NCBI GenBank assembly: GCA_035297145.1
Contig: DATGZN010000049.1
Location: forward strand, 50,591 to 114,590
DNA from: QHXW01 sp035297145
GTDB lineage: Bacteria > Acidobacteriota > Terriglobia > Bryobacterales > Bryobacteraceae
Length of the DNA stretch: 64,000 bases
Direction: 5' to 3'
Made by a program: the position numbers and the translations under genes. Below the pieces are notes generated by a model. That model had not been told where the DNA came from and made no database searches. It saw only the letters and a list, made by a program, of their open reading frames with translations. Each line of letters begins with the position of its first letter. Position 1 is the stretch's first letter. Below, in pieces: positions 8,868 to 17,104 of this stretch.

Positions 8868-9204
8868 AATTAATGTCTCCCTATTCGTTTTTCGATTTCC
8901 ACGTCATAAATCCAAGCAGCTTCCGACCTGCACGCCAGCGTCTAAGGCATCTGCGATGCCAAACTCATAAAACGCTCGAGGTCTTGTGGACGCGATTGTT
9001 ACTAAAGGTCGACCGAACTCGCTTTACCTCCACTGCCAAGAGTTATGCGTTGGCTTTTCGTAGGCTGCAGAGTTCCAATCAACTACATCGTTGTAGCTAG
9101 CGCAGCCTGCCGGCGGGAATTTTCAGGCCTTGAGATTATGCCTCGACGGATGTTTGCGAGGCCCCTGATCGACAGGGGCGGCTCTATGTCGACACGCTCG
9201 GGGA
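8868..9204. other. divergent regulatory region between frc and the MFS gene
   Basis: 337 bases between divergent transcription units. It should hold promoters for both. I see one interrupted palindrome (8946-8960) that also resembles a sigma-54 promoter on the minus strand, and no protein-coding signal on either strand. Confidence 0.5.
8946..8961 (-). promoter_or_regulatory. possible sigma-54 -24/-12 element or operator upstream of frc
   Basis: On the minus strand the bases read TGGCATCGCAGATGCC. The invariant GG and GC of a sigma-54 promoter (TGGCAC-N5-TTGC) are present at exactly the required spacing, with mismatches at the sixth base and in the TT of the -12 box. The same bases form a palindrome GGCATC-TGC-GATGCC, so this may instead be an operator. 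The site lies about 80 bases before the frc start, and a sigma-54 activator gene is in the window at 1356. Confidence 0.3.
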
Positions 9205-10530
9205 TTGAAGAGGACGGCTGCAAACGGCGAGTCGATTGCTTTGTTCCGGCCGGCAGCCCTGAAGGCGGCGGCACATGTGCACACACGGCAGAAAATAACT
9301 GGAGGGTTTCTGAGACACCTGATTGCAACGTCGACAACAATTCGAATCATTCATACATCCTTATTCGTTTTTCTCTATTACTTGACGATCGGCCTTCTCC
9401 TCGCAGTTTTGCCTGGTTTCGTTCATCTCCATTTGGGTTTTTCTCCCTTTTGGGCCGGTGTCGCAATCAGTTCACAATATCTGGCAACCCTTGTCACTCG
9501 CTCCAAAGCGGGCCGAATGACCGACGTTTTAGGTCCGCGAACCACTGTTTTGATCGGTCAGGTGGTGGGTTTGCTTAGTGGGCTCTGTCTGGTTGCTGCA
9601 GCGTCGCTCCAATCCAAAACCGTGGCCTGTTTTGTCGCTATTCTGATAAGTCGCTTGATCCTTGGCTGTGGCGAAAGCTGCGTGGCTACAGGTTCGACTA
9701 CGTGGGGTTTGGGACGGGTTGGCGCAGAATATGCCGCACAGGTGATCTCCTGGAGTGGAATCGCATCCTATGGTGCAATGGCAGCGGGGGCCCCTCTTGG
9801 TATTTGGTTTGAGAACAGGCATGGGCTGGAGTCAATTGGGGCGGCCGCCTCGGGAGTATCGGTGCTGAACTTGGCTCTCGCCCTCCCACTGGCCGGGGTT
9901 CCGATACTGCGCGGTGCTCGTTTGGCATTTTCGAAGGTACTCGGCAGACTGTTGCTTCACGGGCTAGGGCTGACTCTCGGGACGGTCGGATTTGCCACCA
10001 TTGCATCTTTTACTGGGCTGTACTATGCCAGTCGGCACTGGACTGACCCGGCGCTCGCCCTGATATTGTTCGGCAGCTGCTTCATCATCACTCGCCTGTT
10101 GTTCGCAGGCGCCATCAATCGTTGGAACGGATTCCGAGTCGCCCTGGTGTCATTCATCGTGGAGTCTGCGGGATTGTTCGTTTTGTGGTCGGCCACCACT
10201 CACGATGTGGCTCTTGCGGGGGCGGCTCTCAGCGGATGTGGCTTCGCCCTGGTATTTCCAGCACTCGGAGTAGAAGCTCTCAAGATGGTCGCTGATCAGA
10301 ACCACGGCGCTGCACTCGGGGTGTATACGGCATTTCTCGATTTGGCAATGGGTGTGACAGGCCCGATTGCAGGAGTTATTGTCGGGAAATTTGGTTATTC
10401 GGCGCTTTTCCTCTATGGGTCAGGAGCTGCGGGCTGCGCGTTTGTGCTTACTCTTCTTCTCTATCACGTAGTCCGTGAGCCGCTGTCGCGGAAGACACTC
10501 GAGCCGCTGGAAATAGGAGAAACAAGGTAG
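9205..10530 (+). CDS. MFS transporter (YhhS-like), divergent from the oxalate operon
   Basis: A 12-helix major facilitator protein. TM1 is LYYLTIGLLLAVLPGFVHLHLGFSP-like and the loop 2-3 region SKAGRMTDVLGPR is a variant of the G-x-x-x-D-R-x-G-R motif. The sequence style is that of the YhhS/YfcJ sugar-efflux-like group rather than the OxlT oxalate/formate antiporter. The start is uncertain: the frame opens with TTG at 9205 and a GTG at 9277 is possible, but no good ribosome site precedes either, and the first 35 or so residues do not look like a usual MFS N-terminus. The divergent position suggests a substrate of the oxalate pathway, unproven. Confidence 0.8.
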   Translation: MKRTAANGESIALFRPAALKAAAHVHTRQKITGGFLRHLIATSTTIRIIHTSLFVFLYYLTIGLLLAVLPGFVHLHLGFSPFWAGVAISSQYLATLVTRSKAGRMTDVLGPRTTVLIGQVVGLLSGLCLVAAASLQSKTVACFVAILISRLILGCGESCVATGSTTWGLGRVGAEYAAQVISWSGIASYGAMAAGAPLGIWFENRHGLESIGAAASGVSVLNLALALPLAGVPILRGARLAFSKVLGRLLLHGLGLTLGTVGFATIASFTGLYYASRHWTDPALALILFGSCFIITRLLFAGAINRWNGFRVALVSFIVESAGLFVLWSATTHDVALAGAALSGCGFALVFPALGVEALKMVADQNHGAALGVYTAFLDLAMGVTGPIAGVIVGKFGYSALFLYGSGAAGCAFVLTLLLYHVVREPLSRKTLEPLEIGETR

Positions 10531-10762
10531 GTTTCGTTAGTGATCGCGTGGTCGTGCAACAAACCTGAGCGACAGCGGCCATATCTCGACGCACGTGTAG
10601 AAGAGCGGTCACCACCGCGTTTCGTTCCCAGCAATAAAACGAAGGACCGCGCTTCGCATGAGCCGCAAGATTAGTTGCTAGCGCGTTCAATCGGGCCACT
10701 TCACTTCCTCACGCGAATGGGAACCAGAGTTGCTAGGAATTGTAGAAAGGAAACAACCGAGG

Positions 10763-11125
10763 TCAACGTGCGGGCAACGAGCAACCCGGGGATGGGTCAT
10801 TGTCACGGCCACGCGCCGTTACCTGCCGCGTCCAGCCGCCGCTCAAAACGCGCTTGCGTGCCAGAGAGAACGAATACTTAAAGGGCTTCACGGTTCCGCT
10901 GTCGGTGGACGGAGACCATTCCGAATCCGGATTCTCCGCCCCCAGAGGAAGGTTCTGCGGTCCGGGATTGGTCTCGTTCGGGGCATTGTGGTTAGCAAAC
11001 AACGGTGTCTGCGCGTTCGCGTCCTCTCTCCCGTTTATTGCCAGCGCCGCAGCGGCGGAGCCTAATCCGAACACCGCCCGTCGACTAGCTTTCGTATCGC
11101 TTTTGTCTTTGTCAATGTCAGCCAT
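10763..11125 (-). pseudogene. oxalate decarboxylase (bicupin) relic, N-terminal part only
   Basis: The first 100 or so residues read as the start of a secreted bicupin oxalate decarboxylase: a twin-arginine signal (SRRAVFGLGSAAAAL), then PQNLPLGAENPDSEWSPSTD, GTVKPFKYSFSLARKR and GGWTRQVTAR. In intact enzymes this is followed by the first manganese-binding cupin (HWH). Here the homology stops right after VTAR, is replaced by about 15 unrelated residues and a stop, and no cupin sequence is seen in the other minus-strand frames just beyond. It has a good start (AAGGGGA before the ATG at 11125), so a short exported peptide could still be made, but it cannot be a decarboxylase. Confidence 0.75.
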
Positions 11126-11159
11126 GTGCGTCCCCTTGATTATTCAAAAACCGGAGTTT

Positions 11160-12575
11160 TCAAAAACCGTAAGTTATGTATGCAAACGGGTAGTTGTAGT
11201 CCTTGCCGCCAGTAGCCTCATTCAAGTACTGGCCTCTAAATAGATGAGCAAAACCGAAGCCATAGTCGACATGGCTGTTTTGCTTGTATTCGGCGATCAG
11301 GTCGAGTTCGATGCCGAGGTGTTTGCTCGTAGCGCCAGGATGCGCGGCTATCGAAATGGCGCCGCTCGATGAATATGCGGCATCGTTTGTCGTGGCCAGC
11401 CAGAGATCGTTGAACATCTCCGTTAGCGTCCACTTATGAGCAAGTGTTTCGCTGACTCCGGCCCGAGCGTCCTCTATGTTCTTCCAGCCGAATTGATCGG
11501 CGAAGTCCATTTTGTCGTGAGCAGAAGGATAGATTTGGTCATGCGTGCCCCAGGTATTACCGCTTGGGTTCCGGTTGCCCGACGCGTAGTTGTATTCGAC
11601 AAAGGGCCTGGGCTGCGTCAGTGCATTCTTGAAGGTGTAGCCGACGTTCCAATGTCCGGCCCACGCGTCAATGGAAGACGGTCCGAGTGAGCCGGTCTGC
11701 TTGTTCATTTCGACGTCGTAATCGAAATTATCGAGTAACGTGCCGGCGATACGAGCACCAGAAGTGACCTCGTCAAGATGTCCATGCCCCTGGGTTTCAG
11801 GAAGCGGCACATTGCCGGGAGCCACTCGCCACAACACATAGGGTTCCACTATGGCATGAGGGATTAGACGGGCAAAACCACTATAGATCCCATAAATATT
11901 GTTGCCTGCAATGTGATGGTCAATCTGGCCGTCAATGGCGTTAATCACCGAGGCTGCAAATATGCTGACTTTAATATTCGAAGGATGGAGGTCGAGCCTG
12001 ACGGTGTCGAAGGTGCGACCCATGTTGAGCCAATCTGACGGTCCGATGACACGCTCGTCGCCGGAGCTGAACATTTGCCGGCCTACGACAGCGTCAATCC
12101 AGCCATCGTTCGAGTTGCCCAGCCGGGCGTACGCCTCCCGAATATCCCAAATGTTTTGGTAAGGAGACGCGGTTGCCACGTGGTGATTGAAAAAAACTCG
12201 CGAATCCTGCGTCACGCCTACTAACTCTAGCCATTTCGTGGGCCGAAGGTAGATGCCTAAGCGGAGCTGCGTCAAATCATACGCGTCGTTGACGGGCGCA
12301 TAGCCGAGTCCGGTTTGGCCTTCCATGCGGTTCCGAAACTCCCCGCCGAATTGGATCCAATGCGGGAGCAATTTATTTAGACTGGTGATCGGGAACAGCC
12401 AACCGTCTGGATTGGTTCCGAAAACGCGGAGGTCGGTAGGGGCTTGAGATGCGCCAGGAGTATCAGGCTGATATGGGTTGGGGGACAGATTAGTGGATTG
12501 AGGGAAGGCTTGGCTAGCTGCGACGCCGCCCAGAACCACGAGTCTCAATGCAAGAGTATTGAATATTCGAGGCAT
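11160..12575 (-). CDS. outer-membrane beta-barrel of the alginate-export type
   Basis: A 471-residue exported protein with a signal peptide (hydrophobic 8-22, then QAFPQS) and repeated amphipathic strands. The pattern GEFRNRMEGQTGLGY, LTQLRLGIYLRPTKWLELVGVTQDSRVFF and IDAVVGRQMFSSGDERVIGPSDWLN is that of the alginate-export/AlgE-like family found in many Acidobacteriota and Bacteroidota. It ends in Phe, as outer-membrane proteins assembled by BAM do. CGGAG lies 7 bases before the ATG at 12575. It probably forms an outer-membrane channel; the ligand is unknown and no alginate genes are nearby. Confidence 0.75.
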   Translation of the reverse strand: MPRIFNTLALRLVVLGGVAASQAFPQSTNLSPNPYQPDTPGASQAPTDLRVFGTNPDGWLFPITSLNKLLPHWIQFGGEFRNRMEGQTGLGYAPVNDAYDLTQLRLGIYLRPTKWLELVGVTQDSRVFFNHHVATASPYQNIWDIREAYARLGNSNDGWIDAVVGRQMFSSGDERVIGPSDWLNMGRTFDTVRLDLHPSNIKVSIFAASVINAIDGQIDHHIAGNNIYGIYSGFARLIPHAIVEPYVLWRVAPGNVPLPETQGHGHLDEVTSGARIAGTLLDNFDYDVEMNKQTGSLGPSSIDAWAGHWNVGYTFKNALTQPRPFVEYNYASGNRNPSGNTWGTHDQIYPSAHDKMDFADQFGWKNIEDARAGVSETLAHKWTLTEMFNDLWLATTNDAAYSSSGAISIAAHPGATSKHLGIELDLIAEYKQNSHVDYGFGFAHLFRGQYLNEATGGKDYNYPFAYITYGF

Positions 12576-12776
12576 GATTTAACTCCGAGCCGCATCGGCG
12601 TGGGTGCCAGAAGGCTCAGTAGCACAAAAGCAATCACGGTTCCTTTTGACGCGAAACCCTGTGGGGCCGACAATCACAGCGGGATGAGGACAACTGCCCC
12701 CGAACATCTCAGTTTAGCCACTGTCATCCGCTCGACATCAGGTGTCGCTACAACACCCGACCTCCTTCCATAGCCA

Positions 12777-13847
12777 ATGGGGCGCATTCCGCAAAAGTGG
12801 GGCATTCCTAGCGAATGCGTCGACGAATGCTTTGGAATCAAACGTGCCCTTTTCATTACGTTGGCGGCTATGGGCGGCGTGTCCTATTTTCGCAGCGCTA
12901 CGTTCTTTGCGGCAGTCACCGCGTTGGCGGAGCCTGCGCATTCGCCTCTAAGTCCGCCAAACATTTTCGTTCCCGTTTCGACGCCGGCCCAGTCTATCTT
13001 TGAGCTATCTCTTTTTGTGTTAACGATCACCGCGGCAATATTTATAGTGGTCTTCAACTTACTTGCCTACGCAGTAGTGAAGTTCAGGAGGAGGGGTATG
13101 AATGACGGGCGCGAGCCCGCACAGGTTTATGGAAGCACTCAGGTGGAACTCGCGTGGACGGTCATTCCGATTCTAATTGTCGTGGTCCTCTTTCTCGCAG
13201 CAGCCCGCGTAATCGCGAGCATCCAGAACGCCGCCCGCCCAAGCAATGCTCTTGAAGTCACCGTCATCGGCCACCAATTCTGGTTGGAGTATCGATATCC
13301 GTCGCTAAAAGTGGTGACCGCGAATGAACTGCACATCCCGGTAAGTGACCCGGCGCATCCGACCCCAACCTTCCTCACGCTTCTCTCCGCAGACACAGAT
13401 CACAGCTTCTGGGTTCCCCGTCTGGCCGGTAAAACGGACCTGATACCCAATCACCCTAATCGTAAGTGGATGGATCCGCGCGAGACTGGGCTCTATTTGG
13501 GGCAGTGTGCGCAATACTGCGGAACCCAACATGCCAAGATGCTGCTGCGCGTTTACGTGCAGACCCACGATGAGTTCGACCGCTGGATTCAAGAACAGAG
13601 TCGACCGGCGAAGGCCATCGATACTGTCTCGGAAGGGCAGAAGATTTTTGAACGGACGGCCTGCATCAACTGCCACGCCGCGGCTGGTACTGCGGCAAAT
13701 GGGCGGTTCGGCCCCGATCTGACCCACCTGATGAGCCGCGACACAATTGCTTCCGGAGCGGCTCCAAACACACCGGAAAATCTGCGGCGCTGGATTCAGG
13801 ACCCCAGTGTCATCAAACCTGGATCCAAGATGCCGGCCCTAGGCTGA
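12777..13847 (+). CDS. coxB: cytochrome c oxidase subunit II with C-terminal cytochrome c, 3' end frameshifted
   Basis: Two N-terminal membrane helices (SIFELSLFVLTITAAIFIVVFN and the WTVIPILIVVVLFLAAARVI helix) lead to the periplasmic cupredoxin with the CuA site CAQYCGTQHAKM (C-x3-C-x3-H-x2-M). A fused cytochrome c domain carries CINCH and the methionine-ligand region GSKMPALG. The frame ends right there with TGA, but the +1 frame continues LSDPNLDA, the usual tail of this domain, so one base has probably been lost or gained near 13843. CoxA and CoxC are absent; an ECF sigma factor follows. The first 30 residues and the ATG at 12777 lack a good ribosome site, so the true start may be inside. 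Function as an oxidase subunit is doubtful without partners. Confidence 0.85.
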   Translation: MGRIPQKWGIPSECVDECFGIKRALFITLAAMGGVSYFRSATFFAAVTALAEPAHSPLSPPNIFVPVSTPAQSIFELSLFVLTITAAIFIVVFNLLAYAVVKFRRRGMNDGREPAQVYGSTQVELAWTVIPILIVVVLFLAAARVIASIQNAARPSNALEVTVIGHQFWLEYRYPSLKVVTANELHIPVSDPAHPTPTFLTLLSADTDHSFWVPRLAGKTDLIPNHPNRKWMDPRETGLYLGQCAQYCGTQHAKMLLRVYVQTHDEFDRWIQEQSRPAKAIDTVSEGQKIFERTACINCHAAAGTAANGRFGPDLTHLMSRDTIASGAAPNTPENLRRWIQDPSVIKPGSKMPALG

Positions 13848-14158
13848 GTGATCCGAACCTGGACGCAACACGTCGGTGCCGGCAGGCTATGGCGCAATCC
13901 ATCTGGTCGCAGGCAACGCCGACGCCTTGCTGCTCCCCTTTTATGTCCCGGCGCGGGCTACTTGGGACCGCCTCACCAGCTGAGTCGAACTATCCACAGT
14001 AATGGCGTCCAGCGGACACCGGCACGGCTGCGCACGCGAGGCCTTTCAAGCCTCACCCGCCCAGACGTTCCTGCCGTTCTTTGTCATAGACCGGACCCAG
14101 AGCTTCTTAACCGGCCTTCGGCGAATGGCTGGCCACTTGCATTGGAAAGAATGCGCTC
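13848..14158. other. gap after coxB, possibly degenerate
   Basis: 311 bases with no recognisable gene. The first 25 bases hold the out-of-frame end of the coxB cytochrome domain (LSDPNLDA). A further short frame (about 38 residues ending RATWDRLTS) looks protein-like but is not recognised. No coxA sequence is visible. Confidence 0.5.
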
Positions 14159-14830
14159 GTGAGCGAGCGACTCCAGATCGAAGAGTGGGACTCAATGGGA
14201 ACGGTCGCCTATAACCTCGATAAAGTATCGGCAATTCCGGCGTTGCCGGTGAAGCACAAAGAAGCCTCACTAATTCGTCAGATTCTCGGGGGCCGACGGG
14301 ATCTGTTCACGGATTTGATCGAGCCGCACGTCGGCGCGCTTTGGCGGACTGTCCAGGTGAAGATGAGAAATGACCCGGATATCGACGACATAGTTCAGCA
14401 GGCTGTATTCAAAGCTTTCACCCATTTGGAACAATTTCGATTTGAAGCCGGCTTCCGGACTTGGTTGATTCGGATTGCCCTAAACGAAGTCAATCAGAAC
14501 TGGCGAAAGAGGCTCGCTTCACGGTCGGTCGCGCTAGACGGGTCGGCGATCGCCGAAACACAGGTCACGGACCCGAAGGACTCCCCCTTCAATGTGTGCG
14601 CTCGCAGCCAGACCGCCAGGCTGCTTCGGATAGCACTTGCAAGTCTACCTGACAAGTATCGAATAGTGGTTCGAATGCGTGACTTAGAGGAGCGCAGCAT
14701 CTCGGAGGTTGCTGAGACATTGTGCCTGACTGTTAGCGCCGTGAAAACTCGTCATCACCGTGGCCGGCTGAGAATGGCAAAGTTTCTGTCGAGAACAAGA
14801 ACGGCTGCGTTATGTCACCGCGGGGAATGA
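14159..14830 (+). CDS. ECF-type RNA polymerase sigma factor
   Basis: A two-domain sigma factor. Region 2 reads DIDDIVQQAVFKAFTHLEQF and RFEAGFRTWLIRIALNEV, and region 4 reads LPDKYRIVVRMRDLEERSISEVAETL followed by the recognition helix SAVKTRHHRGRLRM. No anti-sigma factor gene is adjacent. The frame opens with GTG at 14159; an ATG at 14195 is equally possible and neither has a strong ribosome site. The strong inverted repeat at 14859-14957 lies immediately downstream, followed by two aldo/keto reductases on the same strand, which could be its targets. Confidence 0.85.
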   Translation: MSERLQIEEWDSMGTVAYNLDKVSAIPALPVKHKEASLIRQILGGRRDLFTDLIEPHVGALWRTVQVKMRNDPDIDDIVQQAVFKAFTHLEQFRFEAGFRTWLIRIALNEVNQNWRKRLASRSVALDGSAIAETQVTDPKDSPFNVCARSQTARLLRIALASLPDKYRIVVRMRDLEERSISEVAETLCLTVSAVKTRHHRGRLRMAKFLSRTRTAALCHRGE

Positions 14831-14858
14831 TTTCACCGATTCGGAACGGGTTCCGAGG

Positions 14859-14957
14859 CTTCTTCAATGAGGCGCCGAAGCAGGGCGCTGCGGTAATGAC
14901 CGTCGGGGTGTGCTCCTCCGAACACTCCGGCTAAACGATCGGCGCCTCATTGAAGAA
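14859..14957. repeat. 19-base perfect inverted repeat with structured 60-base interior
   Basis: Arms at 14860-14878 and 14939-14957 are exact reverse complements. The interior contains three smaller hairpins: GCAG-GGCG-CTGC, GGT-AATG-ACC, and an 8-pair stem CGGGGTGT/ACACTCCG (one G-U) with a CTCCTCC-bearing loop. It could be a structured RNA, an attenuator, or a small non-autonomous mobile element. I saw no target duplication next to the arms. Confidence 0.75.
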
Positions 14958-15032
14958 ATTGTGGTCTTGCACGCTCTATCCAGAAATTGGCAACTCAGTT
15001 GCACGAACTGGAATTGATGACGGGAGCCGACG

Positions 15033-16028
15033 ATGCCGAATACTAATGGAAACGCGATTCCGCTACGACAGTTCGGTCGCCACGACGTCAAGATCTCGGC
15101 GCTGGGCTTTGGCGGACATCATCTCGGCGATGCACCTGACGAGGGCACTGCGGTACGCCTTGTTAGGCAGGCCGTGGATGGCGGTATTACATTCTTCGAC
15201 AATTGCTGGGAATATCACCGCGGCAAGACCGAAGCCTGGATGGGCGCCGGTTTAAAGGGCGTGCGCGATCGCGTGTTCCTGATGACCAAGGTCTGTACGC
15301 ACGGCCGCGACAAGGCCCTTGCGCTGCGCATGCTCGACGAATCGTTGCATCGGTTGCGAACCGATCATCTGGATCTTTGGCAAATCCACGGTGTGTGTTT
15401 CGAAAACGATCCCGCCTTGTTCATCCGGAAAGATGGCGCCGCGGAGGCGCTAGGACAAGCCAAGAAGGAGGGGAAGGTGCGGTTTGTCGGATTCACCGGA
15501 CACAAGGACCCATCCGTTCACCTGAAGATGCTGGCCACAGGCTTTCCGTTTGACTCTGTGCAGATGCCGCTGAACGCGTTTGACGCGCACTTTCATAGCT
15601 TCGAACAGCAGGTACTACCGGAGTTGAATCGCCGGGGAATCGCCGCGCTTGGGATGAAGCCCATTTGTGGCCATGGTGAGCCGGTACAAAAAGGCGTGCT
15701 CACTGGCGAGGAAGCCCTAAGATACGCGATGAGCCTGCCGGTGACTACCACGATTACCGGGATTGATAAGCCCGAAGCGCTGCAGCAGGCGCTCAAAGTG
15801 GCGCAGGGTTTCGAGCCGCTGCAGTCGTCGGCAATGCAGTCGCTGCGCGACCGTTGCCGCACGTATGCTGCGGACGGCCGATTCGAGCTCTACAAATTGT
15901 CGCTCAAGTTCGACAATCCGGAAGCGCGCCTCAGTCATCGCTTTCCGCTCGACTCGCAGCAGGTTGAGGTGAGGGAGATGCTCAAGATCGCAGACAACAG
16001 CGGGCATCCGTTCCCGCCGACGAAATAA
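15033..16028 (+). CDS. aldo/keto reductase, cytoplasmic copy of a tandem pair
   Basis: A 331-residue AKR-superfamily protein with the barrel signature LRQFGRHDVKISALGFGG and the tetrad Asp and Tyr in FFDNCWEYHRG, Lys in MTKVCTHGRDK and His in LWQIHGV. The NADPH-binding C-terminal segment is shorter than in classic reductases, as in the YakC/predicted-oxidoreductase group. GGGAG at about 15020 supports the ATG. It has no signal peptide. The next gene starts one base after its stop and is a clear paralogue, sharing long motifs such as FTGHKDPS and GFPFD..QMPLN. Substrate unknown. Confidence 0.88.
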   Translation: MPNTNGNAIPLRQFGRHDVKISALGFGGHHLGDAPDEGTAVRLVRQAVDGGITFFDNCWEYHRGKTEAWMGAGLKGVRDRVFLMTKVCTHGRDKALALRMLDESLHRLRTDHLDLWQIHGVCFENDPALFIRKDGAAEALGQAKKEGKVRFVGFTGHKDPSVHLKMLATGFPFDSVQMPLNAFDAHFHSFEQQVLPELNRRGIAALGMKPICGHGEPVQKGVLTGEEALRYAMSLPVTTTITGIDKPEALQQALKVAQGFEPLQSSAMQSLRDRCRTYAADGRFELYKLSLKFDNPEARLSHRFPLDSQQVEVREMLKIADNSGHPFPPTK

Positions 16029-16029
16029 C

Positions 16030-17040
16030 ATGGCGCGTAAATTCGATGTAAGCAGAAGAACTTTTGTGGAGGCGTTTATGCTCGGAGCCGCAAGTCTCGG
16101 AGCCCATGGGCAGTCCGGCGCGGAAGTACCCAAGCGCCCACTGGGCCGCACCGGTTTGGAAGTTTCGGCATTGGGAATCGGCGGATACCACCTGGGCTCT
16201 GCGAACAGTGAGGCTGAAGCCACCCAAATTGTAAATGAGGCGTTGGATGCCGGCGTGAACTTCTTCGACAATGCCTGGGAATATCATCAAGGCCTGAGCG
16301 AGGAACGGCTGGGTCGCGCACTCAAGGGCAAGCGAGACCGCGCCGTCGTGATGACGAAGGTCTGTACGCATGGGCGCGACAAAAATGTCGCCATGCGGCA
16401 GCTTGAAGAATCGCTAACGCGCTTGCAGACCGATCACCTAGACGTTTGGCAGATACACGAGGTGATCTACGAAAACGATCCAGACCTGATCTTTGCTCCA
16501 AATGGCGCAGCCGAGGCTTTGCTCGCAGCCAAGCAACAGGGCAAGGTGCAGTTTCTCGGGTTCACAGGACATAAAGATCCGTCTATTCATTTGAAGATGC
16601 TCTCCCACGGCTTCCCATTCGACACTGTGCAGATGCCTCTCAATTGCCTGGACGCGACTTTCCGCAGCTTTGAGACCAAGGTACTGCCAGAGGTCACCGG
16701 GCGCGGCATGGCGGCGCTGGGCATGAAAAGTCTGGGAGGCAGTGGCGAGCTGGTGCGCGAGGGTGCAGTGGTTGTCACGATGGGACTGCGCTATGCGATG
16801 AGCCTACCGGTTGCCGTGACCATTAGCGGCATCGATTCCCTCGACGTGTTGCATCAGAATCTCGAGGTCGCGCGCGGTTTTCAGCCCTTAAGCGCTGCCG
16901 AGATGCAGTCCATCCGCGACGCGTGCCGATTTGATGCCTCGGACGGCCATCTGGAGCTGTTCAAGACAACCAAGAAATATGACGGAGACCTGGGGCGTAG
17001 GATGCACGGGTTCCCATCGAGCACGGAACTTCCCTTGTGA
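16030..17040 (+). CDS. aldo/keto reductase with twin-arginine signal, second copy
   Basis: A 336-residue paralogue of the preceding gene with an added N-terminal Tat signal: SRRTFVEAFMLGAASLGAHG. The catalytic tetrad is intact (FFDNAWEYHQG, MTKVCTHGRDK, WQIHEV). Export of an aldo/keto reductase is unusual because NADPH is cytoplasmic; Tat export of the folded, cofactor-loaded protein would allow it, or the signal may only anchor the protein. The two genes are one base apart and certainly cotranscribed. They probably arose by tandem duplication followed by gain of the signal in one copy. Confidence 0.88.
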   Translation: MARKFDVSRRTFVEAFMLGAASLGAHGQSGAEVPKRPLGRTGLEVSALGIGGYHLGSANSEAEATQIVNEALDAGVNFFDNAWEYHQGLSEERLGRALKGKRDRAVVMTKVCTHGRDKNVAMRQLEESLTRLQTDHLDVWQIHEVIYENDPDLIFAPNGAAEALLAAKQQGKVQFLGFTGHKDPSIHLKMLSHGFPFDTVQMPLNCLDATFRSFETKVLPEVTGRGMAALGMKSLGGSGELVREGAVVVTMGLRYAMSLPVAVTISGIDSLDVLHQNLEVARGFQPLSAAEMQSIRDACRFDASDGHLELFKTTKKYDGDLGRRMHGFPSSTELPL

Positions 17041-17104
17041 AGCTAACAGATCGCGTTAGTTCTGGCGGCGACCAAAACCTCGAAGCCCGTGTTGAAGTGG
17101 TCGG

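Noticed and set aside
9205..10530. OxlT-type oxalate/formate antiporter
   Set aside because: The position is suggestive, but the sequence style is that of the YhhS/YfcJ MFS group; I keep the general MFS call.
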